A DNA stretch of 64,000 bases from Petunia secreta (GCA_029990175.1 JARKIP010000033.1:186001-250000), one strand, 5' to 3'; shown: positions 9,097-21,296, counted from the first letter of the stretch. Made by a program: numbers and translations. The notes: generated by a model not told the origin, from the sequence alone.

Positions 9097-12000
9097 TGTT
9101 GACACCCAATTTTGTCCCGAAATGCTTAACCTGATTAATTATTTTAACTTAAGGTCAATCTTGAAATTTAAAAGGAATCAATTGTATCTTTAAGAAGAAA
9201 AGGCTAAATGCGTAAGATGTGGCCTAAATTTAGCCTACGTGTGCAATTACCTCATTTACTTAATTATATTAAAAGGAAGCTAATTTCGTTCTAAGCCTAA
9301 AAGTAGCCCGTTTCCGCAAAATATATATTACATACAACACATCCATTTCGGTTTTCATTTTCAGCCCATTCCCGTTTTCCCTAATTAGCTTAACCCTTCA
9401 CCCCTAACCCGAATCTAAACCGTAATCCCTTTTCCCCTTAATTTAATCAGTTGATTTCCCTCAAAATGGGATCGAATCCGCCAAATCCGTGTCACCAGGT
9501 ACCCCACTGGTCCCCCCTCTAGATGCCATATCACCTTCTCCGTACGTGTGTAGCTGTATCAATCTCAGTCATCCGTTTTTGAACTGGTTCGATCCGAGCC
9601 ATTGTTTATTCCCAACGGATATTTTTTTTGGGATAAGGGCAAGAATTGTACCATGTTTTCGGGATGGACGATTCAAACCCTTATCTCATAGGTAAAATGT
9701 CGATTTTGGGTATAAACTTGGAAGAAATTATATCGTAGCTAAAACCCTAAGTCTCAGGGATAAATTCATGAGTTCAGTTCATTTTTAAGGGAGGGAGTTC
9801 TTAGCAGCGGCAGCATACACACATAGGCATTTTAGTCTTGGTTGAGGTTTCAAAATACAGATAGTGTTACTACTTTCGGTTGATTTCCTGGCATTTGTCT
9901 TGTGTTTGCATTTCACTAATTGTGTCGTCGCTTTACTATTCTTGTCATCGCCCTTGCTCGCGTCGCTTAGTCGAGTCGCATTTCTTCTCGGATCCCACGC
10001 TCTTAGTTCACTGCACCGCAGCAGGTAAAACCTTAAACTTTTCTCTTATTTTCTAGTTCAATTTCAGTTGTATGTGAGTACTTCTGTATGAATCATATGT
10101 CGTTCAGTTTGGATATATTTTGTAAACTGGCTGAAATAAGTTATTTTGTTCTAATGTTGCAGTGAAAGGATTGAATTTTAAGATGTTTCTATCATAAAAC
10201 TGTAAAGAGTCCTTTAGTGATCAAATGAAATGCTAGTTCAATTTTCTTTCCATGATTACTGTTTAAAGCAGGTGTGTATGTGCTTAAATGTGTGTATGTA
10301 TCCATGAGTGTGTGTGTGGAGTGTATGCAGAGTGTTTTCAGGGTAGTGAAAGAGGTGATGTTGGTTCTGTGAATCAGTGTGGGTGTTTCATGGAGTAGTG
10401 GGGGGTCTGATATTGATTATCAAAGGGGAAGAATGCAGGCAGGTGGTTATAGCTGTTGTAATAGCTGTTTCAGGGAGTTCTAGTTGTTTGGAAGCAATAA
10501 GGGTGTTAAAGAGTTGAGAGTTCAGGGCATGTGTGGCTTGTTTAGTCTTGTTTCCTAAGGAGTTGAGAAGCTGAAGTTGTTTTTGGTTATTAGTACGCAG
10601 GGGAGAGGCAGGTTTCTTGTCTTAGTTTGTTCCAGGGAGTCATGGAAGTAGTTTCAGGGGCTGCAGGTGTATGCATGTTGTTAGGAGGACTATATGCTTT
10701 GGTTTTCAGCTAGGTTGGGATGTAGATTAGTACAGGGGTTACCTGTTTGATGTTGAAAGTGGGTCAGGTGTATGTAGAAGTGTCGTTAGGTTTGCAGATG
10801 TTTGATTTAGAGGCAGATGGTGGTTTTTGTATTGCAGGTCAGTTTCTGGAGTCATTTGGAGTTAGTAAGTGTGCAGATCCTGGGAGTTGTTTCAGTTAGT
10901 AAAGGAGTTCTGGTGTATGCAGGGGTGTTGTTTAGACAATGTAGATTGTTTCATCTGTAGGTTGCTATTGAATGAAGAGTAGTAGTGTCAACCCCTGATC
11001 TGTTAATTCTTGTTTTGTTTTGAAAGAAGCTGATCAGGCGTTATATAAATTCTTTGTGAATGGTTTCGCTCAGGTCTAAATCTTCACATCCATTTATAGA
11101 TCAAAGTGAAATTTCAATGTCCAAAATGTAACTGTCTGCATGATTGGCCATTTGTTTTGGCTTTATTTATCCTATGACTACTATCATTCTCTTCTTTGCT
11201 TTAAGTATGAAATTTAATTCGCTGGACCTTTAAAACTTCTTACTGTTTTACTCCTCATTGACATATGGTACTAGTATGAATGCATTTTCCATCTGGTAGT
11301 TTTAAAAATTCTATTGACTGAGTCTTATTTGCTTTTAGGTATAAGTGGAATAGTTCAAGTATTGGAACAGATCTTTGAACACTTGTACATTTCTGCTGTT
11401 AGCATTATTTGTGTAAAAACATGGTTCCCCATTTTTTAATATCTTCATAGATTTCTTAACTATAATATAGTAGTATAAATCTTGTTCCATTTCATTTTCT
11501 TTAGAACCCGTACTTTGCAATCTTTATATTATTTTTAATTTTGATGTTTTCCTTGTCCTGCCTATTTTTTTAAAGATTGCATCCTTTTGGTCTGTTACAT
11601 TTTCATAGGTTCTAATTTTTTATTTCTTTCTTTCTTTGCATAATGCAAATTGGGACGAGTTGGCTAAAACTCCATCGGGGTCGACTAATTGGCACTTGAG
11701 CCGCTCGGGTCAACTTGGTTGAAATCGCATTGCTATCAAGGCTCGTTTTACGAATTGCATTTTCGGGTTCTATTTTCTCTATCTCTCCCCGCTTCTTAGA
11801 ATCCATGTATAGGACTTCCCCGTAGACCGGACTAGAAGCCCTGTAGGATAGAAAATGTATTTGAATTGTGAATAATTATTATAAATCATTTGAATTGCCT
11901 TATGAACGCCTTGTATCATTTCTTTGTGATCGCCAATTAATTTGTGAATGTTAAGAATCATTTGTCAATTAATGAGTGCAATCAAAATTCAATTTAAATC

Positions 12001-12800
12001 GTACCTTCATCATAATTTGCATTTGAATTGCTTCTTTATTTATTATATTAAATATTCAATTATTTATTTATCTAATCTAATTTATTTATTTAGTTAATCA
12101 ATTAAATTTTCCATCCTTTATTTATTAGGTACAATTTATTTAATTTCAATTTATCATTTATTTAATCAATTAAATATTTATTTATTTAATTAGTTATTAT
12201 TTATTTACTCCTTTATTTAATTAAAATTGATAAGTATTCATTTATTTAATAAAGTTATTTATTTCCTTATTTATTTATCAATTTATTACATCAATTAATT
12301 AATCTTTTACTATTATCCAATTATTTATCTAGTTTGTTTTATTTAATTATCTAACTTCACTTAACCTTTACTTATTCTATTAATTAATCATTATTTCATT
12401 ATCCATTTAATTAATCTTAAATTGGATCATTTATTTATCTAAGTATCGGCATAATTAACATCCTATATTATTTTTATTATTTCTATTATCCTTATTAAAA
12501 ATTAATTTTATATACTTATTATCCTTAACAAATTCGTGAAAACCGCCGGATTAACCGCATTTAGCGGATTTTCGAAAGTGCTCCCGCTAGGGACTTTTTT
12601 TAGAATTTAATAGAACCACTTACCTAGAATCTCTGAATTTAATTTCTTTTAAATAAAGAATAAAATTGCACTCTTTAGTTAACTTAGGTTCCTAATAATC
12701 CTTAAATTAGGTGGCGACTCCAAAGGAACCCTTTGGAGTCCCATTTTGTTGAAGTCAAATCCCGATGCATACTTGTTATGCATTTTGGGAGGGTTCAACA
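9097..12800 (+). repeat. 3' LTR of TR-GAG, 3704 bp
   Basis: Starts TGTTGA and ends TTCAACA, matching the 5' LTR ends. The middle (about 9455-12295) is absent from the 5' LTR. It contains a G/T-rich stretch (10260-10960), a long run of ATTTA-type AT-rich sequence (12000-12300) and no open reading frame that looks coding. No transposon ends or duplications flank the middle, so it is probably the original LTR body. Confidence 0.8.
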
Positions 12801-12805
12801 ACTAG
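12801..12805. repeat. Target-site duplication ACTAG, right copy
   Basis: Directly follows TTCAACA of the 3' LTR and matches 390-394. Confidence 0.9.
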
Positions 12806-14432
12806 TAAGTCTTAAAATACTCGAGTAAACAAGCAACGACATTCTGAATCGGAACGCAAAATTGTCCGTTCCCACATGGGCTAAAGTCATCCTATTGTGG
12901 GCGCAAAACAGCCATCGATCACAGGCACAATATAATCCATCAACTACCGGCGTAAATGAAGCGCCCTTCAATGCGCACACCCGTCTTTTATAGACACTAG
13001 CCAAGAAAGGCACACAAACATGTTTCTTAAATTACACAAGTATACATAAAAATATTAATGGACGACGTTCGTTTCATTAATAACAAACAACCCATAGGCT
13101 CATAATATACAATTAATTCTTCCTAAATACAACATTGTTCATAACAGTCGTAAAAAAATGGAAAGGGAAGGCTAAAAAATTCAAACTTCTCAAATTCTGC
13201 ACGGTTGAAGATCCTTCATCTGGATTGTAGCTATAGGCAGCTAAGCAGTTCGAGGTTATCCAGTCATCAAGGGATATAGCAGTCCGACCAACCTTCGGTA
13301 CACGATCTCTGAAGTGACCAAAATCTTGATACCTTGATCAAAGCACGATCAAAGCAAGGGTACTCGGAAGTGTCTTAGCATGACCACAACCTATCACCAT
13401 CTCGTCTGCCGACGTCGAAGCGAAACTAGAAGATCTGCTTTAACCCCTGCTGGTCAAACGCGAGTGCACTGCTCCGAAGATCTTTAAGTGCAATTGGGAG
13501 CTCATCACGGACAGGAAGGTTTAAGCTGGGTGCCTACCACAATGGAGTCTATTCCCTTGGGTATCTCACAGCAAGCGGCCAACGAGGCGTTGCAGCACCA
13601 ATACGACAGAATCGGCCGAACCAAGAGACAAGCACAAAACATGAGCAAAGTTAGAGCTTGGTGATTCGTTAATATACCCACAGGTCGGAACTGTGCCCTT
13701 TAGCCAGTGATAGAACGAAGTCGAACAAGTAGGCTTCAACCCTACTCCGTCAAAGAGGCTAACTAAGCACCAGGAAAATCTTGCCGGAGAAGCATCATGA
13801 CAGCTGAAAGGGCCAGCATCCTGACCCCGCACAACAAGAGAAATATCACAGCAATCGTTGTGTTAGAAGAAGGGCACACTGTAATTAGTGCACATTCCAT
13901 ATTCAAGACATTCCGAAAAACATCATTAGAATCCCGAGCAAACTTCATGACTCGGGGGACTTAATTCATCCAATCACGGATGGAAAAATGGAAGAAGAGA
14001 ATCACAGATGATCTCTTCCTTACAATTTTCTCATGCACCATCCATTCAAAACGAAGGAGTTTTTCTTGGAATATCAAATCGGGGTCAAAGACAAATATTT
14101 TTGAAGATAGAATAACATTCTTTCATGAAGACCTTTGAAGAAGATGAAGTATTCTTCAGAAGAAGAATTGTGATTCTACTACTATCACGAGGCCCCTTTT
14201 TTAGGCTAAAAGAGATAAGAACGAATCATGAACCAGTCAAACATAATTATGGCCTGAAGAAAGTATTCTTGGAAAAGTGCATGAAATCAACATCAACCAA
14301 CCAGATGAAGACGCGTGGAGTTCTTGAATAAATTAGCATCAGTCTTGGTCAAAGACACTGCGAGTTTTAAGGAGTCAGTGAGATATATTTCACACCATTG
14401 TCACTTCCTGGCTGCTTGCATCAGCACTTAGC
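12806..14432. other. Unclassified retroelement interior
   Basis: About 1.6 kb with no readable conserved protein on either strand. It ends in a polypurine tract and an LTR, so it is probably the degraded 3' internal part of an LTR element. CTCGGGGGAC near 13952 resembles PPT-proximal sequence of plant gypsy elements (inference). Confidence 0.4.
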
Positions 14433-14444
14433 AAGTGGGGGGAC
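14433..14444 (+). other. Polypurine tract
   Basis: AAGTGGGGGGAC sits directly before TGATTGTGTGGG, a plausible LTR start. Confidence 0.6.
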
Positions 14445-14888
14445 TGATTGTGTGGGAAAAAAATATGCCACTTATTATTAAGGGGATACAAGTCCAGCCG
14501 GCGAGAGTAGACTTATCTAAGTCGTCATCAGGCACACTGGATACACGCCTGTTTTATGAGTTACGACCGTTTAGGTGGTACGGGCGTATAATGCAAGGTA
14601 TACATCCTGCCAACTAAGGGTTACAGTCTCCTAGTTAGGGTTTCGTATATACCACCGTCTTGAGATTATAGGCCCATGAGCCTTATTAGTCTTTGTATTT
14701 TACCTTAATTAGGACTGAGTATCTACTGCTATGAATACCCCTCCGTACATTGTATTGTACATCAAACGATTCATTACTGAATCCGACTATTCTCAAGGAA
14801 TATATGCTCTTTGCTTTCTTGTCTATTATTGTTCTCTTTATTTACTTACTTCTCAAATATAGACTATCTGTTTGCATTTTTTTCAAAC

Positions 14889-14905
14889 TTTCCATTCCAT
14901 TTAGC
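14889..14905. repeat. Target-site duplication of RTE LINE, left copy
   Basis: TTTCCATTCCATTTAGC, 17 bp, is repeated perfectly at 17581-17597. Variable-length perfect duplications of this size are typical of LINE insertion. Confidence 0.92.
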
Positions 14906-15308
14906 CGGTCGTTGGGGTATCCCTAGCACCGAGAAGCTTGTCATAGGAGGAGATTTCAATGGCCACATCGGGATGTCTGCGGGGAGCTATGATGATGTGC
15001 ATGGAGGCTACAGTTTTGGGGATGGGAATGATGGAGGAGTTGCTCTTTTGGATTTTGCTAAATCTTTCGAGTTGGTGATAGCCAATTTAAGGTTCCAGAA
15101 GAAGTCGGAGCACTTAGTTACCTTTTTTAGTTCGGGGGCGGAGACTCAAATTGACTTCCTACTTCTTAGGAAGAGCGATGGAGGAATCTGTGCAGATTGT
15201 AAGGTTTTCCCACGAGAGAATCTCGTAACCTCTTATATGCTCTTGGTGATAGATCTAGCGATCCAAGGGAAGAAGAAGAGGAAGAAGCCTTCTGATATTC
15301 TTCCTTAA
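14906..15308 (+). pseudogene. C-terminal part of LINE AP endonuclease
   Basis: Only the C-terminal half of the endonuclease that nicks target DNA is present. Recognisable segments are GGDFNGHIGMSAG and ETQIDFLLLR, the latter corresponding to the conserved region near the active-site Asp of exonuclease/endonuclease/phosphatase proteins. The typical final SDH motif is not recognised. A stop at 15306 interrupts the frame, which continues at 15309 with IKWGALTS-type sequence in the same phase. The upstream start given by an ATG at 14811 lies outside the LINE and is irrelevant. Confidence 0.8.
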
Positions 15309-17270
15309 ATTAAGTGGGGGGCCTTAACTAGCAGTAAGATTCAGGAGTTGGGAGAAAAACTAGTAACTATAGGGGCTTGGGAGAGTCGAGGAAATACGGA
15401 TAACATGTGGTCCAGGACAACGGATTGTATTAGAAGGGCAGCTAGAGAGGTCCTAGGGGTCTCAAAGGGCAACCCTAATAGTCACAGGGGGGACTGGTGG
15501 TGGAATGACGAAGTCCAAGGAAAAGTGGAGGCCAAGAAGGCGGCCTACCTAAAGTTAGTGGAGAGCGTAGATGAGGAGTAGAAGAGGGCGAATAGGGAAA
15601 GGTATAAGAATGCGAGGAAGGAAGCGAAGTTAGCGGTCACGGACGCTAAGACATCAGCTTTTGAACACTTGTATAAAGAGATAGCAAACAAAGGTGGAGA
15701 AAAGAAGCTATATAGGCTTGCTAAGGCGAGGAAGTGGTGGGCACATGACCTAGACCAAGTAAAGTATATTAAAGATGAGGACAACTCGTTCTTAATGGAA
15801 GAGGCTCTCATTAGACGGAAATGGCAAGAGTACTTTCATAGACTTTTAAATGAAGAGGAGATAGGAGTATTGTGTTGGGTCATCTAGAGCACTCAATAAG
15901 CCGCAGTGATTCAGGGCACTGCAGGTGTATTGGATTTGAAGAGGTCTAGGAGACAATCCGTAAGATGAGAGGGAGAAGAGCGACCGGGCCTGACGAGATC
16001 GTGAAGACGACAAAGATGCTTGAAGAATGGAGGTGGAGTACTATGATCCCGTTGTACAAGAACAAGGGTGATGTTCAAAATTACAATAATTATAGGGGCA
16101 TTAAAATATTAAGCCACACCATGAAAGTTTGGGAAAGGGTGGTTGAGAGGAGGATGAGAGGGAAGGTGACAATTTCTGAGAACCAATTTGGTTTCCTGCC
16201 TGGGCGATCGACTACGGAAGCCATATACCTTCTAAGAAGGTTGATTGAGCAGTATAGGGATAAGAAAAGGGACCTACATATGGTGTTCATTAACCTAGAG
16301 AAAGCCTATGACAAAGTCCCAAGAGAGTTTTTGCAGAAATGCTTTGAAGCCAAAGGTGTATCAGAGGCATATATCAGCACAATTAAAGACATGTATGACG
16401 GAGCCAACACCCGCGTGAGAACAGTTGGAGGTGACTTCGACCACTTCCCAGTCGAGATGGGGTTCCACCAGAGGTCAGCACTTAATCCATTTTTATTTGC
16501 TCTGGTGTTGGATGAATTAACTCGGAGCATATAGGGAGAGGTACCATGGTGTATGTTATTTGCAGACGATATAGTTTTGGTTGATGAGACTCGTGGTGGA
16601 GTCAATGATAAGCTAGAGGTCTGGAGACATACCCTAGAGCCTAAGGGTTTCAGGCTGAGCAGGACGAAAACAAAGTATATGGAGTGCAAGTTTAGTGATA
16701 CAATTCAGGATTCAGAGGTGGAAGTGATGCTGGATTCTCAGGTCATCCTACAGAAGACAAGCTTCAAGTATCTTGGCTCAATCCTTCAAGGTAATAGAGA
16801 GATTGATGAAAATGTTACGCATCATATAGGGACAGGGTGGATAAAGTGGAGACTTGTGTCTGGTGTCATATGCGATAAGAAAGTGGCACCTAGACTCAAA
16901 GGTAAGTTCTATAAAGCGGTTGTTAGACCAGTTATGTTGTATGGGGCAGAGTGTTGGCCAGTCAAGACCAAAAAATCCAGAAGATGAGCGTTGCAAAGAT
17001 GAGGATGCTTAGATGGATGTGTTGGCATATGAGATTGGATAAGATTAGGAATGAGGTCATTCGTGACAAGGTGGGAGTGGCATCGTTATGGACAAGATGC
17101 GAGAAGCGAGACTTCGATGGTACGGCCATGTTAAGAGAACAGAAGCTCCAGTGAGGAGGTGCGAGAGGTTGGCAGTGCTAGGTCTGCGGAGAGGTGTAGG
17201 TAGACTGAAGAAGAATAGGGCCGAGGTAATTCAACAGGACAGGCTCACCTCCAGATCACCGAGGACATGA
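15309..17270 (+). pseudogene. RTE-type reverse transcriptase, broken
   Basis: This is the polymerase part of the LINE protein, which would copy LINE RNA at the nicked target. Pieces in order: a linker up to 15887 with a stop at 15579; fingers and palm from 15965 with ENQFGFLPGRSTTEAIYLL and DLHMVFINLEKAYDKVPRE; then FADD in MLFADDIVLVDETRGG near 16553-16590, just after a TAG stop at 16532. The C-terminal part is spread over two frames to 17270, including RLRWYGHVKR. At least four stops or frame changes make it non-functional. The FADD box and the LVDETRGGVN segment point to the RTE clade. Confidence 0.85.
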
Positions 17271-17459
17271 CCCTTGATAGGAAAGTGTGGAGAGCGAGGA
17301 AATATTAGCTTTATTATTCCTATATACATTGTAGTTTTATCTTGTTCTGCATCTTTAACGCTATTGATGTTTTCTATTTGCTCCTGGCTGTTGCTTTTTA
17401 TGTGAGTATTTGAGCTATAGTGTTTCTTGCCTTGTTTGTTTTCAAACTTATTTTCAAAA

Positions 17460-17580
17460 TGTTTTCCAGCCGAGGGTCTATCGGAAACAGCCTCTCCACC
17501 TAGTAGGGGTAAGATCTGCGTACATCTCACCCTCCCCAGACCCCACTTGTGGGACATAACTGGGTATGTTGTTGTTGTTG
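17460..17580 (+). repeat. RTE/TS-SINE-like 3' tail with (TTG)n
   Basis: The last 120 bp of the LINE include GGTCTATCGGAAACAGCCTC, GTAAGATCTGCGTACA and a terminal (TTG)n. In Solanaceae this tail is shared by RTE LINEs and TS-family SINEs (recalled). Confidence 0.7.
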
Positions 17581-17597
17581 TTTCCATTCCATTTAGC
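17581..17597. repeat. Target-site duplication of RTE LINE, right copy
   Basis: TTTCCATTCCATTTAGC, identical to 14889-14905. Confidence 0.92.
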
Positions 17598-17729
17598 TTT
17601 GTAACTTTGAATATCAATTAACACCTGCAACATGGAGAATTATATAAGATTTGTACCTATATCAAAGCTAAAAGACAGGAAAAAACTAGTTCAAAAGAGT
17701 CAAATATAAACGTAAATACCAACATATCA

Positions 17730-17745
17730 ACTCCTCCCCAAACAT
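17730..17745 (-). other. Polypurine tract of element E
   Basis: Minus strand reads ATGTTTGGGGAGGAGT followed by TGATATGTTGG, the usual PPT/LTR arrangement in Athila-like elements. The LTR would run left from 17729 but is cut short. Confidence 0.6.
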
Positions 17746-19210
17746 AAGCTTTTGCTTGTAGTCAAGCAACAATAAAAAACCAACCTTATGCTCAATTTTA
17801 AAATTGAATTTGAGTTCAAATGATAGGATTAGACAAGAGAGAAGGTCTATGACTTCAGTTGTTACCAACATTTTATTTCAAACATGAGAATCCAACCAAT
17901 CAACCTCAAGAATCAAAGTTGCGACTACATCAACTAGAGCTTCTAGTGGTAACTAAAGCATGCATAGCATATTTACTTTCTCAACTCACTCTGGGCATAT
18001 CGTATTGCATATTCTATAATCTCAAGTCCCGAGTTCCCTCACCACAAAGAATGGGTCTCATCCCACAATGAAATTCAAATGAGGGACCCAAAGTCTAACC
18101 TCTCATTCTCACACAGATATGCGAGTAATGCACATACAATACCATAGGCTTGGCTATAGTGTCACATGTTGTTCTTTTCATCACTTGGCAAAGGATCAAA
18201 TAGGATTTCTAAGGTTGTAATGTAGGCTCTTTGGCTTAGGTAGTATCTTTTGGATTAAGAAGTGACTAATTTCCCTCCTTAAGCACTACACTAACTTTTC
18301 AATTCATTTCTTTTGAGCTCTTCATTTATGTTAGCTCTTATTCCGCAATCTTTAACTCTTGATTTTTTGCTTTGTGGCTCTTATTTTTCTTTCGCATTTC
18401 TTTTTTTTTTTTTTTTGGTTCTTTTCTTTTCTCTAGCTATTTTTCTTTCTTTTCTTTGATATTCTTCTTTTTCTTTTCTCATTTTTTAAGGTTTTCTTTT
18501 GTAGAGCCACCTAGCAATCATTCCCTTACTCCCCTCCCTCAGACTTAGATTTTAATCTATATTGCACGTCTTTCAATGCCTCAAGGTGATAGTTCCCAGG
18601 GAAGGTTAGTGTTTATAAGCACTTTGAAATTGTCCGGGCTAGTAATTTGGTTAACAAAATAAAGGTATTTAGGCTCAGAGTTGGCTAACTATGGATTAAC
18701 TTTATTTGGTAGACTTGAAAGACTCAAATGGGTCAAAGAAATGCTTATTATCCTATCCTACACCAAAAGGACACTCAATTTAGTTTCAAGGACACACAAA
18801 CGAAGCTCCAGCATGCAAATGCAATTACAAGCTCAAACCAAATCTCACCTCACAAAGCATAAGGGACAAGAGACATACGAATAAACTCACACAAGCACCA
18901 AATCAAGGATTTAAGCTTATACTATACATGCATAGAGTCACTAAGAGAACCTGAAGTTTGTAGAAGCAACTCTTACCAAACAATACCACTCAAGTTTCTC
19001 ATATGTGCCCCTAACTTATTGGTACTAAACAAGTCACAATGACACTTTTATGATTAAGTTTTTAAAAATGTCCGGTTCAAAAGAATTGCTTTCTTGGAAA
19101 AGAACCGAGTCAAAGAAAAATGAAGAAGGTTATTTACTATCCTAAGAGCTATTTACAAGGAAGGTATTTATAATAGATAGTTTGGGACCGAGTGAGTTTT
19201 GACAAGGGTT

Positions 19211-19239
19211 GCCTACGTATCGCAAGAACTACAAATCAG
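19211..19239 (-). other. TAGGC module, minus-strand copy in E
   Basis: Minus strand has CTGAT, stem TTGT with GCGA (two G.U pairs), then TACGTAGGC. The core GATACGTAGGCA equals that of TR-GAG copy 4. A second stem is not evident. Confidence 0.5.
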
Positions 19240-19791
19240 ACGAGAAGAGGTAACATCCCAAGCCCAATTCATGGGAGTACCCATTGAATCTTTCTGGAAT
19301 TTTTCATTCTTTTTTTTTTTTTTTGGATTTTTCAACTTTTTCAATGTTTTTGGGATTTTTGTTAACAACTAACTACATATTAAAGCCAAACTATACTAGG
19401 AATGGAAAGACAATCTAACTACTAATTCAAAGACAAGAATTTAAGATAACTAAACCATAATTATATACATGATAGTATGGGACAATCACAAGTATACTCA
19501 ATTAACAACATGAAACGTATGTCCCCAAGCAACAAATCAATGCAATTAAGTGCAATAAGTAAATAAGATAGGGGTGAAGGTGCTCCCTGTCGAGATGACT
19601 ACGATGATGGTCTGGGAGCGTTGTCCATCACAAGTGGAGTGGATGATGATGTTTCTTCTTGAAATTTCTCACTTTTTGTTGGACCTTAGACTGTCTTGGG
19701 GGGAGCTACTAGTGGAGTTGTACTTGTAGTAGGTGGCAAGGATTTCAATCTATCCGCTTCAAGTTGTTCAAGCTTCACTTGTCTCAACCTC

Positions 19792-20497
19792 TGTCACGAC
19801 CCAATTTCTTGAACCATTATGGCACTTAAAAGATCTACCCTTAGGTGAACCAAGAAATGCAAATAACGATTAAATGAAAATAAGGACAAATCAACACATG
19901 TTTTAAGAGAGAATCGTACCAACTAGTAAAGAGAAATTCTGAAGTATTAATAAGTACCCAAATATCCCGACATCACTATCCTCATACATATTGTCAATGG
20001 AGCACACTAAGAGTTTGAATAATCTAGGACACAACCCAAAACATAATGATAGTCTAAAATATAAAGAAGGATAGGACGGTGAGCCTCCACGATCAATTTG
20101 GTTGGCTCACCTCAAGACTCTAGTCCACGGCCTTGAACAAATTAAGAAGGTCCAGCTGCTCGACTAGAAGATAGATCTGCACATGCAAACAGTAAGTCAT
20201 GAGCCGAAGCCCAGTAAGATCATCGACAAGCCCTCTATTCTACCCATTGGGACAAGTATTGAAGAATAACATATAAAAAAATGTAATAGATTTGCAATAT
20301 AAGATTAAAAGAATGTCAATCCAAAAGTATATGTCGAATCCAAGGAGATAAGGGAAACCTGCTCACCAAAGCAACAAGTAGGGGGAGGCCTAGCTCGCCG
20401 TGCCCAAAGATAATAATTACAAGGGGGAGCCCAGCTCCCATTCCCTTAAACATAATCGGGGGGAGCCCAGCTCGCCATGCCCGTGTATAATATATAT
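19792..20497. repeat. Unclassified repeat starting TGTCACGACCC
   Basis: TGTCACGACCCAATTTC is an LTR-like start that I associate with Solanaceae elements. Three related segments of roughly 40 bp with GGGGGAGNCCNAGCTC begin near 20381, 20423 and 20458. It is interrupted at 20498 by element B and resumes at 28075. No coding region is seen. Confidence 0.45.
20493..20497. repeat. Target-site duplication TATAT of element B, left
   Basis: TATAT precedes the TGATGCC start of the 5' LTR and recurs at 28070-28074. It is low in complexity, so the match is weaker evidence than a complex duplication. Confidence 0.65.
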
Positions 20498-21193
20498 TGA
20501 TGCCGGGCAAACCCCAACCCCCACAAGACCCTTCACACGGAGCCAAGCTAAGGAGATCCAAGGAGTAAACTTGCACTTGGTGAGGAAGGGCCTAGAAGAA
20601 GGAAGTGATTGGAAGTCATTCCGGGTGATAAAAATGCAAGAGAAGCAGCCTAGTCCACCAGGCGCCCCGCCCAGACACCAAGGGAGCCAGGCGCTCCACC
20701 CCAACTCTGGGCGCTCCGCCCAGCCTTCCCCACTGCACCTTTTGGCGGGCGCTCTGCCCCAATCGCTGAAGGATGGAATTTGACTTAGTGTTTTGTCTAT
20801 TTTGATCCTACGTGTCTTTTATTCCTAAGCCTAAATGTGGGCATTCTAGACCTTTCAATTGGTGCCAAAAAACACCTATAAATAGCTAGATAGCTTCTTT
20901 ATTTCAGGATATTATTATTGATAAACAAAACCTTTGTGTTGAGAGTTGAACTCTTCTATTGAATGAAAACCTTGATGAGACTTGTTCTTCCTCTAGTGAA
21001 TCTAGATGATTGCCAATCCCCCCGACCATTCTACTTGCGTGCTCATGTTAGCTCGAGGGTAGTTGCCTAGCGTAGGTGTTCTTGAAATTCTCTCGGGGTA
21101 TAACGGAATGGGTTCTCCGTTGCTACTTGAGATTATTGATCGAGTTACGTCTCGTTCTTATCTTGTTTACTTTTTCCGTGTATCCCTACATCA
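20498..21193 (+). repeat. 5' LTR of element B
   Basis: 696 bp, TGATGCC to ACATCA. It contains GC-rich palindromes such as GGGCGCTCCGCCC (20649-20760) in its first third. Confidence 0.85.
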
Positions 21194-21195
21194 TT

Positions 21196-21211
21196 TGGTA
21201 TCACAGCAAGG
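21196..21211 (+). other. Primer-binding site of element B
   Basis: TGGTATCACAGCAAGG starts two bases after the LTR. It differs by one base from the initiator-methionine type TGGTATCAGAGC found in C. Confidence 0.75.
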
Positions 21212-21296
21212 CTCGGGTTTTGTTCTTACAAACCCCGACCCTTGATTCTTCGTGCTTAGGTTAGTTTCTTTAGCTTTCTTGTTGTTGAAGTTATTG

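Larger units (their letters stand above)
395..12800 (+). mobile_element. Non-autonomous LTR retrotransposon with gag only (TR-GAG type, Tat/Ogre-related)
   Basis: A complete element with two LTRs of the same family, a primer-binding site, a degraded gag, a polypurine tract and a perfect 5-bp target duplication. No protease, reverse transcriptase, RNase H or integrase can be read in any frame between gag and the 3' LTR, so it would need proteins in trans. The gag sequence resembles that of Tat/Ogre elements, and the architecture (PBS, gag, PPT, no pol) matches what has been called TR-GAG in plants (recalled family knowledge). The LTRs differ greatly in length, 870 against 3704 bp. About 3.9 kb of noncoding DNA with several repeat classes separates gag from the 3' LTR. 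Confidence 0.85.
14906..17580 (+). mobile_element. 5'-truncated RTE-clade LINE
   Basis: The body lies between two perfect 17-bp duplications and ends in a GTTGTTGTTGTTG tail instead of poly(A). It encodes the end of an apurinic endonuclease and an RTE-type reverse transcriptase, both broken. The start falls inside the endonuclease domain, the usual result of incomplete reverse transcription. A (TTG)n tail and the conserved 3' segment around 17470-17560 are features I recall from Solanaceae RTE LINEs and TS SINEs. Confidence 0.9.
14445..17620 (+). mobile_element. 3' LTR of an older LTR element, split by a LINE
   Basis: Starts TGATTG after a polypurine tract and contains a TATATA box near 14648. 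The sequence is interrupted at 14889-17597 by the RTE LINE with its target duplication. Where the LTR ends after the LINE is unclear, somewhere near 17613-17621. No partner LTR is present in the window. Confidence 0.5.
17640..19790 (-). mobile_element. Element E: Athila-like relic, 3' part
   Basis: Read on the minus strand, this stretch shares order and sequence with 54512-56520 of element F: a GAAAAGAACC box near 19100, a long pyrimidine run on the plus strand (18380-18480), a TAGGC module (19211-19239) and a polypurine tract (17730-17745) followed by TGATATG, a possible LTR start. No pol is readable. The far end near 19790 adjoins another repeat starting TGTCACGACCC. Confidence 0.6.

Noticed and set aside
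9455..12295. The long middle of the 3' LTR read as a separate inserted transposon
   Set aside because: No terminal repeats, target duplication or coding sequence at its edges. A microhomology deletion in the 5' LTR explains the difference better, although an insertion is not excluded.
14811..14905. ATG at 14811 as the start of the LINE protein
   Set aside because: It lies before the LINE's left target duplication, in LTR sequence, so the open frame is a chance fusion.
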